A stretch of DNA of 64,000 nucleotides, from positions 682,001 through 746,000 of the forward strand of contig NZ_ACZN01000018.1 of assembly GCF_000176135.1 (NCBI RefSeq), written 5' to 3'. The notes beneath the pieces were generated by a model. It saw only the letters and a list, made by a program, of their open reading frames with translations, was not told where the DNA came from and did not search any database. Below, one piece after another: positions 33,326 to 41,666 of this stretch (its first letter is position 1; the number at the start of each line of letters is the position of its first letter). This DNA comes from Vibrio coralliilyticus ATCC BAA-450. GTDB lineage: Bacteria; Pseudomonadota; Gammaproteobacteria; Enterobacterales; Vibrionaceae. The position numbers and the translations under genes are program-made.

Positions 33326-34528
33326 ATGGATTTATCCCAAAAACACCCATTGTGGCGTAAACCAAAACATCATCTTGATGCAGATAGCAGCAATGATCAT
33401 GTGCATTGGATTGAGCTTTTTTACGATTTAGCCCATGTGGTATCGATTTTTGTTCTTGGGAACTTCTTAAGTCATCATCTTGGCTTTGGTGGTTTTGCCA
33501 TTTTTGCTGCACTGTTTACCGTGATCTGGGTTGCCTGGTTTGACTTAAGCCTTTTTAACTCCATTTATGTCAGCACCGATGTCCAGCACCGTTACATTAT
33601 GGCGGCGCAGATTATCACCATTATGATCATGTCATCAGCGATAGTGCATATTGATGGTGCTGGTTGGGCTTACTTTGCTATAGGTTACGCGATAAACCGA
33701 GCGATTATGTCACTGCTCTATTTCAGGGCTAAAACGGTCGAAGATAGTGAGACTTGTCTACCAAGTCGCATGTCACGAAACTTTGCTATTGGCTCAGTCA
33801 TCTTCTTTATTAGTGCGTTTCTCCCTGCGCCATATAGCTACATGGTCTTTGCTGCCGGGATGGTGATTTTAGCTGCGTTGTATGTCGCGCCAAAAGTTGG
33901 CGTACTTTACAGCAAGCGATTCTTACCGCGCTTTGGACATATGGCGGAACGTTTTGTACTGCTACTACTTATCGTTGCTGGCGAGGGCTTTTTTAAGCTT
34001 GTCATTACTCTTGCAGAAAAGGGCATCGATGATGTGGTTGGCGATGTGTTTGTTAATTACGCATTTGGTGGTCTCTCTATTTTCGTTTTATGTTGGATCT
34101 ATTTTGATTTTGTTGGTAATGGCAAGCCGCGTGATAATGAGCCGAAAACATTCATCAAGTGGACGGTCGCTCACCTGTTCTTGATGCTTTCTGCTGTCAT
34201 GATAGGTGTTGCACTGTCAGCGGAAGTGAAGATTAGCTTTATGGATCAATACCCATTCAAATATGCGTTGATTGGTTGTTTAGGCTTGGCGACATACCTG
34301 TATTGCTTGCTTCAGATTCAAAACGTTATTGAACTTCGCACGGCCCATCGTTTTGCTACTGCTAAAGTTCGTTATATTGGTATTGCGCTGTGCTTTGTGA
34401 CGCTTGCTATTGTGTCGTTTGTTCCTTCAATTGTAGCCAATGTCGTATGGGGAGCAGCATTGTTCTCTCAGATCCTCATTCCTGTGAGAACTGCATTTAA
34501 AACCCTGACTGAAGAAGCTGAGCAATAG
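33326..34528 (+). CDS. Low-temperature-requirement A (LtrA) family membrane protein
   Basis: The 400-residue protein has about ten to twelve membrane helices and the LtrA signatures: VHWIELFYDLAHVVSIFVLG near the N-terminus and AERFVLLLLIVAGEGFFKLV in the middle. The family was named from a Listeria cold-growth mutant; its biochemical function is not established. AGGACATAAC precedes the ATG. It is divergent from the second mdaB and shares the HxlR-type operators, so it may be part of the stress module. Confidence 0.85.
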   Translation: MDLSQKHPLWRKPKHHLDADSSNDHVHWIELFYDLAHVVSIFVLGNFLSHHLGFGGFAIFAALFTVIWVAWFDLSLFNSIYVSTDVQHRYIMAAQIITIMIMSSAIVHIDGAGWAYFAIGYAINRAIMSLLYFRAKTVEDSETCLPSRMSRNFAIGSVIFFISAFLPAPYSYMVFAAGMVILAALYVAPKVGVLYSKRFLPRFGHMAERFVLLLLIVAGEGFFKLVITLAEKGIDDVVGDVFVNYAFGGLSIFVLCWIYFDFVGNGKPRDNEPKTFIKWTVAHLFLMLSAVMIGVALSAEVKISFMDQYPFKYALIGCLGLATYLYCLLQIQNVIELRTAHRFATAKVRYIGIALCFVTLAIVSFVPSIVANVVWGAALFSQILIPVRTAFKTLTEEAEQ

Positions 34529-34549
34529 CTCGATTAAGCCCTTTTGTTT

Positions 34550-34582
34550 GAACCGCAGGGCAGTCTACTTTGCGGTTCACTG
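34550..34582 (+). repeat. Inverted repeat after ltrA
   Basis: GAACCGCA and TGCGGTTC pair perfectly over 8 bp around a 15-base loop, between ltrA and the channel gene. No T-run follows, so it is not a standard terminator; it may be an mRNA-stability or attenuation hairpin. Confidence 0.4.
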
Positions 34583-34592
34583 GATTGCCATT

Positions 34593-35339
34593 ATGTATCG
34601 ACCAAAAGTACCGGAACAAATCACAAGCTTTCAATTGGCAGTCTTAATACTGTCTTTGTTTGTTGTGGTCTCATTAACCATTGAACTTATCTTTAAGTTA
34701 CCGCCTGAAATTCTTCAGATATTGATTTACGTAGATACCTTTATCTGCATGATCTTCTTTATCGATTTTGTGCAGCAGTATCGTGCTGCGCCATCAAAGC
34801 TTGAATACATGAAATGGGGCTGGCTTGACCTTATCTCTTGTATTCCGTTAATGGAGATGAACCAGTTTGCTCGTTTGATTCGTGTGTTTCGCCTAATCCG
34901 TGCAATCAAATCTATCTCTATGTTTTCTCATGCAATCAATGAGAACAAAGCGTCCACGTCACTGCATTTTATGGTAGTGACTTCATTGACGATGATGGTG
35001 TTTGGCTCTATTTATATTCTCTATCTTGAGAAAGAAATGCCGGGTGCCAATATTCACACCGCTGGTGATGCGTTTTGGTGGACATTCGTCACCATCACGA
35101 CGGTTGGATACGGTGACTTTTTCCCTGTGACTCTAGAAGGGCGCATTGTTGCCATTGTTTTAATCACGACTGGCGTTGGTATGTTTGGTAGCTTTACCGC
35201 GGTTCTCGCCTCGTGGATCATGGACACTTCTAACGAGCGTAAGATGGAGGTTCAGATCTTAGAAGAGGTGCATGAGCTCAAAGCAGAGGTTCGGGAATTG
35301 AAATCAATACTAAAAAAGCAAACTGAAAGAAATGAGTAG
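34593..35339 (+). CDS. Voltage-sensor-type potassium channel
   Basis: The 248-residue protein has the six-helix Kv layout. S4 contains regularly spaced basic residues (QFARLIRVFRLIRAIKS, R94/R97/R100/R103). The pore loop carries the K+ filter TTVGYGD (169-175). A C-terminal coiled coil (EVHELKAEVRELKSIL) probably drives tetramer assembly. I chose the ATG at 34593; a TTG at 34548 would add 15 atypical residues. It follows ltrA on the same strand within the island. A K+-efflux role in stress response is inferred. Confidence 0.88.
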   Translation: MYRPKVPEQITSFQLAVLILSLFVVVSLTIELIFKLPPEILQILIYVDTFICMIFFIDFVQQYRAAPSKLEYMKWGWLDLISCIPLMEMNQFARLIRVFRLIRAIKSISMFSHAINENKASTSLHFMVVTSLTMMVFGSIYILYLEKEMPGANIHTAGDAFWWTFVTITTVGYGDFFPVTLEGRIVAIVLITTGVGMFGSFTAVLASWIMDTSNERKMEVQILEEVHELKAEVRELKSILKKQTERNE

Positions 35340-35465
35340 TCTGCTATCCTGCAGCTAGACTTACCATACTTGTAGTTATTCATGAGTTGTTAATATTCAA
35401 TTTTTCGTAACTCATTTTTGTCCACTAATGAGCTAACACCCTAGCTCCTTAATCGCCCCAAACAA

Positions 35466-35493
35466 AAAGGCCTCGCTATGCGAGGCCTTTGAT
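35466..35493. terminator. Terminator at the right end of the island (current pheT terminator)
   Basis: AAAGGCCTCGC / GCGAGGCCTTT form an 11-bp perfect stem with a TAT loop and A/T flanks. It serves pheT on the minus strand and the channel gene on the plus strand. It differs entirely from the terminator beside the displaced pheT end, so it arrived with the island. Confidence 0.85.
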
Positions 35494-35514
35494 TTTCTAT
35501 CTAATCAGTAGTGA

Positions 35515-37920
35515 TTAGTCGCGTAGCGATGCACCAAACTTATCAGATACGTGAGCAACGATTGCGTCAACCGCGCCAGCGATGTCTGCATCTTCAAGCG
35601 TACGCTCTACTGACTGTAGTGTTAGCGCAATTGCTAGGCTCTTCTTACCTTCTTCAACGCCTTTACCAACGTATACGTCGAACAGCTTGGCATCTTTCAG
35701 GAACTCACCACCTTGTTCTAGACACGCTGCAACGATGTCGCCAGAGGCTACTGCTTCATCAACAACTACCGCGATGTCACGACGGTTTGATGGGAACTTA
35801 GAAAGCTGAACCGCTTCTGGAATCACTTTAGTGTTGATTGCAGACCATTCCACTTCGAATACGATAGTACGGCCGTTTAGACCAAACTTACGCTCAAGTT
35901 CTGGGTGAACGGTACCGATTACACCTACTTGCTTACCATCAACGATGATTGCTGCAGATTGACCTGGGTGAAGTGCTGGGTTCGCTGCTTTATCTTCAGC
36001 CGAAAGCGCAGCAAAAGAGTATGCGTTTTCGTTTGCTGTAAGCTCAAGAACCGCTTCTAGATCGCCTTTCAGATCAAAGAAATCAACCGTGTTAGTTTCT
36101 ATGTCCCAGTGCTCTTCGCTGCGAGTCCCTGCGATAACACCGGCAAGCATAGGCTCTTGGCGCATACCGTTTTCAGCAGACTCACATGGGATGAAACGCA
36201 GGCCGTATTCGAATAGACGAACGCGTGGCTGTTGACGTTTCTGGTTGTGAACCACAGTGTTTAGTAGACCTTGAATTAGGCCTAGGCGCATTGCTGACAT
36301 ATCCGCAGAGATTGGGAATGGCAGAATTAGCGGCTCAACACCTGGAACAACAAGCTTTTGCTGCTCTGGCTCAACGAAGCTGTAAGTGATTGCTTCTTGG
36401 TAACCACGGTCAACTAGTAGGTTACGAACGCGTTTTAGCGGAATGTTCGCTTCAACGTGGTCGTGCATCTTAAGTGCTGCCGCTGGGTTTTGGTTAGGAA
36501 TGTTATCGTAACCGTAGATACGACCTACTTCTTCAATTAAGTCTTGCTCGATTGCGATATCAAAACGCCATGTCGGTGCTGTCGCTGTCCAACCAGTGTC
36601 AGTTGTTGATACTGTTAGGCCAAGACGCTCTAGGATTTCAACAACATCGCTGTCTGCAATGTGGTGACCTAGTAGGCTGTCTAGCTTAGTGCGACGTAGT
36701 GACACTGTGTTTGCTTTTGGTAGGTCAGCTTCTGACTCTTCAGCAACAACAGGGGCTACTTCACCGCCACAGATCTCAACAAGAAGTTCTGTTGCACGCT
36801 CCATTGCGCTCGTTTGTAGTGCGAAATCGACACCACGCTCAAAACGCATTGAAGAATCTGTATGTAGACCGTAGCTACGCGCGCGGCCACGGATGTGGTC
36901 TGGTGCAAAGAACGCACACTCAAGTAGTACGTCTTTAGTCTCAGTGGTTACACCAGACTCTTCACCACCGAAGATACCTGCGATAGCAAGTGCTTTGTTG
37001 TGGTCTGCGACAACTAGAGTATCTGCGTTTAGCTCAGCTTCGTTGCCGTCTAGAAGAGTTAGCTTCTCGCCCTGCTCTGCCATACGAACGACGATGCCAC
37101 CTTCAATCTTAGCAAGATCAAATGCGTGCATTGGCTGGCCTTGCTCTAGAAGAATGAAGTTAGTGATGTCTACTACTGGATCGATAGAACGGATACCACA
37201 ACGGCGCAGTTTTTCTTGCATCCAAAGTGGTGTTTCAGCTTGAACGTTTACGTTCTTAACTACACGGCCAAGGTAACGTGGACATGCAGCAGGTGCTTTC
37301 ACTTCGATAGAAACAGTGTCGTCAATCGCTGGAGCAACTGGGTTTACCGCAGGCTCAGTCACGTCTGCACGGTTTAGAACGCCAACTTCACGCGCCATAC
37401 CACGGATACTGAAACAGTCAGCGCGGTTAGCCGTTAGGTCTACGTCTACTGTTACGTCGTCAAGACCTAGGAATTCACGGAAATCAGTACCGATTGCAGC
37501 GTCTTCTGCTAGTTCCATGATGCCATCAGATTCAACGTCGATGCCTAGCTCAGAGAATGAACACAGCATGCCGTGTGATGGTTGACCACGTAGTTTTGCT
37601 TTTTTGATTTTGAAATCGCCTGGTAGAACAGCACCAACAGTCGCTACAGCAACTTTGATACCTAGGCGGCAGTTAGATGCGCCACAAACGATGTCTAGAA
37701 GTTCTTCAGCGCCAACATCTACTTTGGTTACGCGTAGTTTGTCAGCGTCTGGGTGTTGACCACACTCAACCACTTTACCTACTTTAACGCCAGTGAAAGA
37801 ACCAGCAACAGGTAGTACGTCGTCTACTTCTAGACCCGCCATTGTGATTTGGTGTGTAAGTTCGTCAGTCGATACCGCAGGGTTTACCCACTCACGAAGC
37901 CAAGATTCGCTAAATTTCAT
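35515..37920 (-). CDS. pheT: Phenylalanyl-tRNA synthetase β subunit
   Basis: The 801-residue β subunit (E. coli about 795) has an N-terminal tRNA-binding OB domain (about 40-148; VVECGQHPDADKLRVTKVDV), the B3/B4 editing domains (RYLGRVVKNV; LLECAFFAPDHIRGRAR), B5 and the C-terminal FDX-ACB domain (LSKFPSNRRDIAVVVDE). With PheS it forms the α2β2 enzyme charging tRNA-Phe. It follows pheS by 18 bp. The last 45 codons lie to the island side of the 22-bp attachment repeat, so the end of this gene is probably island-supplied; the protein is full length. Confidence 0.97.
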   Translation of the reverse strand: MKFSESWLREWVNPAVSTDELTHQITMAGLEVDDVLPVAGSFTGVKVGKVVECGQHPDADKLRVTKVDVGAEELLDIVCGASNCRLGIKVAVATVGAVLPGDFKIKKAKLRGQPSHGMLCSFSELGIDVESDGIMELAEDAAIGTDFREFLGLDDVTVDVDLTANRADCFSIRGMAREVGVLNRADVTEPAVNPVAPAIDDTVSIEVKAPAACPRYLGRVVKNVNVQAETPLWMQEKLRRCGIRSIDPVVDITNFILLEQGQPMHAFDLAKIEGGIVVRMAEQGEKLTLLDGNEAELNADTLVVADHNKALAIAGIFGGEESGVTTETKDVLLECAFFAPDHIRGRARSYGLHTDSSMRFERGVDFALQTSAMERATELLVEICGGEVAPVVAEESEADLPKANTVSLRRTKLDSLLGHHIADSDVVEILERLGLTVSTTDTGWTATAPTWRFDIAIEQDLIEEVGRIYGYDNIPNQNPAAALKMHDHVEANIPLKRVRNLLVDRGYQEAITYSFVEPEQQKLVVPGVEPLILPFPISADMSAMRLGLIQGLLNTVVHNQKRQQPRVRLFEYGLRFIPCESAENGMRQEPMLAGVIAGTRSEEHWDIETNTVDFFDLKGDLEAVLELTANENAYSFAALSAEDKAANPALHPGQSAAIIVDGKQVGVIGTVHPELERKFGLNGRTIVFEVEWSAINTKVIPEAVQLSKFPSNRRDIAVVVDEAVASGDIVAACLEQGGEFLKDAKLFDVYVGKGVEEGKKSLAIALTLQSVERTLEDADIAGAVDAIVAHVSDKFGASLRD
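35630..35651. repeat. Right attachment-site repeat of the pheT island
   Basis: The 22 bp are identical to 26262-26283 and lie within the FDX-ACB-coding part of pheT. Sequence to the left diverges from the displaced copy by about 13-15%. Confidence 0.75.
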
Positions 37921-37938
37921 AGTGATGGTTCCCCTGGA

Positions 37939-38922
37939 TTACTTGAACTGTTTTAGGAAACGAAGGTCGTTCTCGAAGAACGCACGAAGATCGTTTACGC
38001 CGTAACGAAGCATAGTCAGACGCTCAACGCCCATACCAAATGCAAAGCCAGAGTATTTCTCAGGGTCGATGCCTACGCTGCGAAGTACGTTCGGGTGAAC
38101 CATGCCACAGCCTAGAACTTCAAGCCATTTGCCGTTCTTACCTTTCACGTCTACTTCTGCTGAAGGCTCTGTGAACGGGAAGTAAGAAGGACGGAAACGA
38201 ACTTCAACTTCTTCTTCAAAGAAGTTACATAGGAAGTCATGCAGGATGCCTTTTAGCTGTGCGAAGTTTACGTTTTCGTCTACTAGCATGCCTTCCACTT
38301 GGTGGAACATTGGCGTGTGCGTTTGGTCGTAGTCGTTACGGTAAACACGGCCCGGTGCGATGAAGCGGAATGGTGGTTTACCATTTTCCATCGTACGGAT
38401 CTGAACGCCAGACGTGTGCGTACGTAGCATTAGATCTGGGTTAAAGAAGAACGTGTCGTGGTCAGTACGCGCTGGGTGATCTTCTGCGATGTTTAGTGCA
38501 TCAAAGTTGTGGAATGCATCTTCAATCTCAGGACCAGACTCAGTGTTAAAGCCTAGCTCACCAAAGAACTGTTCAATACGCTCAACTGTACGAGTCACAG
38601 GGTGAAGACCACCGTTCTCGATACGACGCCCCGGTAGAGTCACGTCAATAGTTTCTTCAGCCAGCTTCGCTTCTAGCTCTGCACGTTGCAGTGCGTCTTT
38701 GCGTGCGGCAATCGCTTGTTGAACTGCACCTTTTGCTTTGTTGATCTCTTGACCAGCAGTACGGCGCTCTTCTGGTGGTAGTTTACCTAGGCTTTGAAGT
38801 TGAGCCGTTAGCTCACCTTTCTTACCTAGATACTGAACACGCACTTCATCAAGTGCGACTAGCGAATCAGCAGCTTCAATTGCTGCGCCCGCATTAGCAA
38901 TGATCTCTTCTAGATGTTGCAT
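37939..38922 (-). CDS. pheS: Phenylalanyl-tRNA synthetase α subunit
   Basis: The 327-residue α subunit matches E. coli PheS in length and sequence. Class II catalytic motifs are present: RRIENGGLHPVT and GRVYRNDYDQTHTPMFHQ (motif 2), and GFAFGMGVERLTMLRYG (motif 3). I chose the ATG at 38922, which has GAGGAAACG upstream and aligns with E. coli; the open frame extends 35 codons further but without homology. No Phe-rich leader peptide like PheM is obvious upstream. Confidence 0.97.
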   Translation of the reverse strand: MQHLEEIIANAGAAIEAADSLVALDEVRVQYLGKKGELTAQLQSLGKLPPEERRTAGQEINKAKGAVQQAIAARKDALQRAELEAKLAEETIDVTLPGRRIENGGLHPVTRTVERIEQFFGELGFNTESGPEIEDAFHNFDALNIAEDHPARTDHDTFFFNPDLMLRTHTSGVQIRTMENGKPPFRFIAPGRVYRNDYDQTHTPMFHQVEGMLVDENVNFAQLKGILHDFLCNFFEEEVEVRFRPSYFPFTEPSAEVDVKGKNGKWLEVLGCGMVHPNVLRSVGIDPEKYSGFAFGMGVERLTMLRYGVNDLRAFFENDLRFLKQFK

Positions 38923-39062
38923 CGTTTCCTCATCTACCTTTAGGTAGTTTCCATAAGGGTTCCCGCGAGGGATTTTTGGTATTTTCAAATAGCTGTACAT
39001 AGTAACGAAAGCGAGGTCTAAATCCAATCTGAAATCGGGATTCGACCTCTCTTTGGGTAAAA

Positions 39063-39097
39063 AAACAGCTTAATGATTGTTCGAGTTCATTAAGCTC
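39063..39097 (-). terminator. Terminator of the diguanylate cyclase gene
   Basis: On the minus strand AGCTTAATGA / TCATTAAGCT form a 10-bp perfect stem followed by GTTTTTTT. It lies about 45 bp after the stop and upstream of pheS. Confidence 0.85.
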
Positions 39098-39142
39098 AGC
39101 TATTTGGGTCTGTATCGACGAGGAAACTGGGTAAATTAGACG

Positions 39143-40285
39143 CTAGCGTGAAGTGTCATAGGCAGAGGAATGGAGCGGTTGCTCACACGTCGCAACACAG
39201 TTGCGTCCTTGCGATTTGGCTTTGTAGACCGCGTTATCTGCCCCCTTAATGAGATCGTTGAAATCTCTCATTTCATAGGTACGCTCTGCCACACCGACAC
39301 TAATGCTGCCACACCAGATGTCATCACCTGCGGGCACACGCATTTGAGCAACAATTTGTCTCGTTTGTTCCGCCACATGCGCGCCTCCTTCGACGTCAGT
39401 ATTAGGGCAGATGACGAAGAACTCGTCCCCGCCAAGACGACACACCAGATCATCACTGCGAAATGAGTCATTTAGCGTCTGAGCTAACTCCACCAGCAAG
39501 CGATCGCCTGCGTCGTGCCCCGCACTGTCATTCACCTGTTTGAAGTTGTCAGCATCAATCATGATGCACACCAAAGGCTCTTGATTGAGGGTTGACTCAT
39601 GCCAGTATGCTTTCAGTTTGCGAATAGCACAGCGTCTATTGGGAAGCTGAGTGAGTGGATCAGTTAAAGATAGCTCTTCAAGCTGCTTATTCGCTTTGGA
39701 TAACTGTTTAGTCCGTTCTTTCACTTTATCTTCTAAGCACTGATTCAGTTCCAGCAGCTCTTTGTTTCGGTCAGAAACCTGTTCGAACAAGCCATTAAGC
39801 GCCTTAAGAAGCGGCTCCGTCGAGCTGTCTTGTTTCTTCTCTTCGCGCTCATAAGCGGTCTTTGGATCCACACCCGCCTGAACCTGTTTAACCTGACGAG
39901 ACATATTCTGGTCAATGCCAAGGATATGGTAAGCCAACCAATGAATCAGAAAGTTAAACAACTGCTCAGAAGCTTTCTTGTTTTCATCACTGATGAACGC
40001 CTGCATGCTGATAATATCCGTCATAAAAGCACGGTGTATTTTGATATGGCCTTCAATATGAGCGGGGTGAAGCCCTACCGAATGCATGAGCGCTTCTTCT
40101 TCCTTGAAATGAAATTCTGCGTATCGAGATAATTCAAACAGCGCCATGCGAATGTCTTGTAATGACATATTATTCTTGGTGAGTAACTCTCCATATCGAT
40201 TGATGATCTCGACTAGGTATTGGTGTTGTTCATCAACATCGTCTAAGCCGGTTTCGTAGCAGTTATCCCATTGAAATGACTTCAT
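39143..40285 (-). CDS. Haemerythrin-like diguanylate cyclase (Bhr-GGDEF)
   Basis: The 380-residue protein has an N-terminal bacteriohaemerythrin domain (about 1-130) with di-iron ligand candidates H21, H59, E63, H80, H115 and H120. A coiled coil (about 165-207) and a GGDEF domain follow. The active-site GGDEF (285-289) is intact, and an RxxD inhibitory I-site (R276-D279) lies five residues upstream. It should make c-di-GMP in response to oxygen or redox state. V. cholerae has a homologous Bhr-DGC beside pheS, so the neighbourhood is conserved. Confidence 0.93.
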   Translation of the reverse strand: MKSFQWDNCYETGLDDVDEQHQYLVEIINRYGELLTKNNMSLQDIRMALFELSRYAEFHFKEEEALMHSVGLHPAHIEGHIKIHRAFMTDIISMQAFISDENKKASEQLFNFLIHWLAYHILGIDQNMSRQVKQVQAGVDPKTAYEREEKKQDSSTEPLLKALNGLFEQVSDRNKELLELNQCLEDKVKERTKQLSKANKQLEELSLTDPLTQLPNRRCAIRKLKAYWHESTLNQEPLVCIMIDADNFKQVNDSAGHDAGDRLLVELAQTLNDSFRSDDLVCRLGGDEFFVICPNTDVEGGAHVAEQTRQIVAQMRVPAGDDIWCGSISVGVAERTYEMRDFNDLIKGADNAVYKAKSQGRNCVATCEQPLHSSAYDTSR

Positions 40286-40402
40286 TCGCTAATAGCCTTC
40301 AGAATTATATTTATCACATTGCACTGTCAGCACGATGCATAAAAACCATAAATGATTTATGGATTTTACATAGGAATGTAGCGATGCTAAGGACTTAAAT
40401 AC

Positions 40403-40427
40403 AAAAAAGGGAGCTGGATCAGCCCCC
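40403..40427 (-). terminator. Terminator of the barrel-protein operon
   Basis: On the minus strand an imperfect GC stem (GGGGGCTG / CAGCTCCC) is followed by six T. It lies about 50 bp after the outer-membrane protein stop. Confidence 0.7.
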
Positions 40428-40476
40428 TAGAGTTTGGAATAAAGATCACGTTTAAAAAGTGTTATTGAGCTCTCAC

Positions 40477-41658
40477 TTAGAAGTAATACTCTAACGACAC
40501 TTCAATGAAGTCATCCTTACGCGCAAAGTACAATAAGTCGTCAGGTGTGTCATTCTCAAACCACCACCCATCAACTCGCCATTTAAGGTGATTGGTCAAT
40601 CGACTTGACGCTTCCAACTTAGCACTGAACACATCACTGTTATCCAGATCCTGTGTGAATCCGAGTAATATTTCGGTACCATCCTCATCGTTCAGCTCGA
40701 AACGTGAACCAATGAACACATCGTTTTGACCTGTACTTTGAGCATTGTTACCTCGACTGTCATAGAGATACTCTGCGATAAGCCCAACATCCCAAACACT
40801 TTCCAATGCACCAACAATGGTGTATTCAAATCCTGAAACCAACCCAATGTGGTGATCAAAACTGTCACGATAGATACTCTCGAGCTTCCACAACCAGTCA
40901 CCTACGATGCCTTGAATATCCACGCCGACTTGCTTCGCCTGCGCGTAGTAAGGCTTCAAGTCAGTCCCTTGAAGGCGGAAATACGGATCGCGGTTAGTCC
41001 CTTGAAAGTAGCTCAACCCTAAATCCCAATCTCCAAACATCTGGGTGTATCTCACCGCATAATCAACGTGCTGCTCCTCATGAGAAGATTCATAAATCGC
41101 ATCCTCTGAGACTGGCAATGTCGTCCTCAAACGCCCATCTTGGCCTGCAAAGGTACGCTCACGGAAGTAAGGAAGAAGCATCGCGTCAAGAATTCCCCAA
41201 TCTTTGACTGAAGTTAGGTGCAACATGGGTTGCCCTAGCTTGTCTTCGCCGTCCACCGCTTCAATCGCATCGGTTTGATTCACCACATCGACCAGATGTG
41301 CAGACTCAGTAACACCCCAGAAAACCTTTCCGATCCCGGCACGTAGTTCGTAGTCATCCCAGTAAGTTAAATAAAGCGCTTCTCGAATGTCGCCGTGACT
41401 TCGCTCATCATCTTCGCTGTCTAAACGATAAAAAGGCGTGAAGGTAAAATCTGAATTGTCATCAATCTCCCAATAAAATTCAGGCTGTAAGACGATTGAA
41501 CTTTGACCTTTACCTTGCCCCTGAAGTCCGTCGGAAAAGAACTGTCTATGCTCAAGATTGACCTGACCTGAGAGTTCGAAACCATGGCAATGTAAGGCAG
41601 CTAGCGTCAGTGATACACAGGCCGCGAGGCGACCTGTCTTATTCCATATTTTGCTCAT
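40477..41658 (-). CDS. Outer-membrane β-barrel protein
   Basis: The 393-residue precursor has a signal peptide (about 1-27, ending HCHG) and an alternating, aromatic-rich barrel pattern (FYWEIDDNSDFTFTPFYRL), ending EVSLEYYF with the C-terminal Phe typical of outer-membrane proteins. It looks like a DUF1302- or porin-type protein. It is the last gene of a three-gene operon after a LolA-like protein (8 bp away) and an RND protein. A role in lipid or hydrophobic-compound export with those two is inferred. Confidence 0.75.
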   Translation of the reverse strand: MSKIWNKTGRLAACVSLTLAALHCHGFELSGQVNLEHRQFFSDGLQGQGKGQSSIVLQPEFYWEIDDNSDFTFTPFYRLDSEDDERSHGDIREALYLTYWDDYELRAGIGKVFWGVTESAHLVDVVNQTDAIEAVDGEDKLGQPMLHLTSVKDWGILDAMLLPYFRERTFAGQDGRLRTTLPVSEDAIYESSHEEQHVDYAVRYTQMFGDWDLGLSYFQGTNRDPYFRLQGTDLKPYYAQAKQVGVDIQGIVGDWLWKLESIYRDSFDHHIGLVSGFEYTIVGALESVWDVGLIAEYLYDSRGNNAQSTGQNDVFIGSRFELNDEDGTEILLGFTQDLDNSDVFSAKLEASSRLTNHLKWRVDGWWFENDTPDDLLYFARKDDFIEVSLEYYF

Positions 41659-41666
41659 AGCGATCC

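Larger units (their letters stand above)
26262..35651. mobile_element. Integrative island inserted in the 3' end of pheT
   Basis: The ~9.4-kb segment lies between two copies of the pheT 3' end that share a perfect 22-bp edge repeat. It encodes its own tyrosine recombinase (28428). It carries a replacement for the last 45 pheT codons and a new terminator at its right end, so pheT stays intact after insertion. Cargo: a transporter-like membrane protein, two MdaB quinone reductases, an HxlR regulator, a peroxiredoxin, DsbA- and AhpD-like proteins, LtrA and a K+ channel. No conjugation or replication genes are visible, so transfer would need help. The boundaries are inferred from the point where pheT homology stops. 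Confidence 0.75.

Noticed and set aside
38940..39027. N-terminal extension of PheS or a PheM-like leader peptide
   Set aside because: The extra 35 codons do not match PheS and contain no Phe run; no attenuator-type alternative hairpins were found, so I kept the ATG at 38922.
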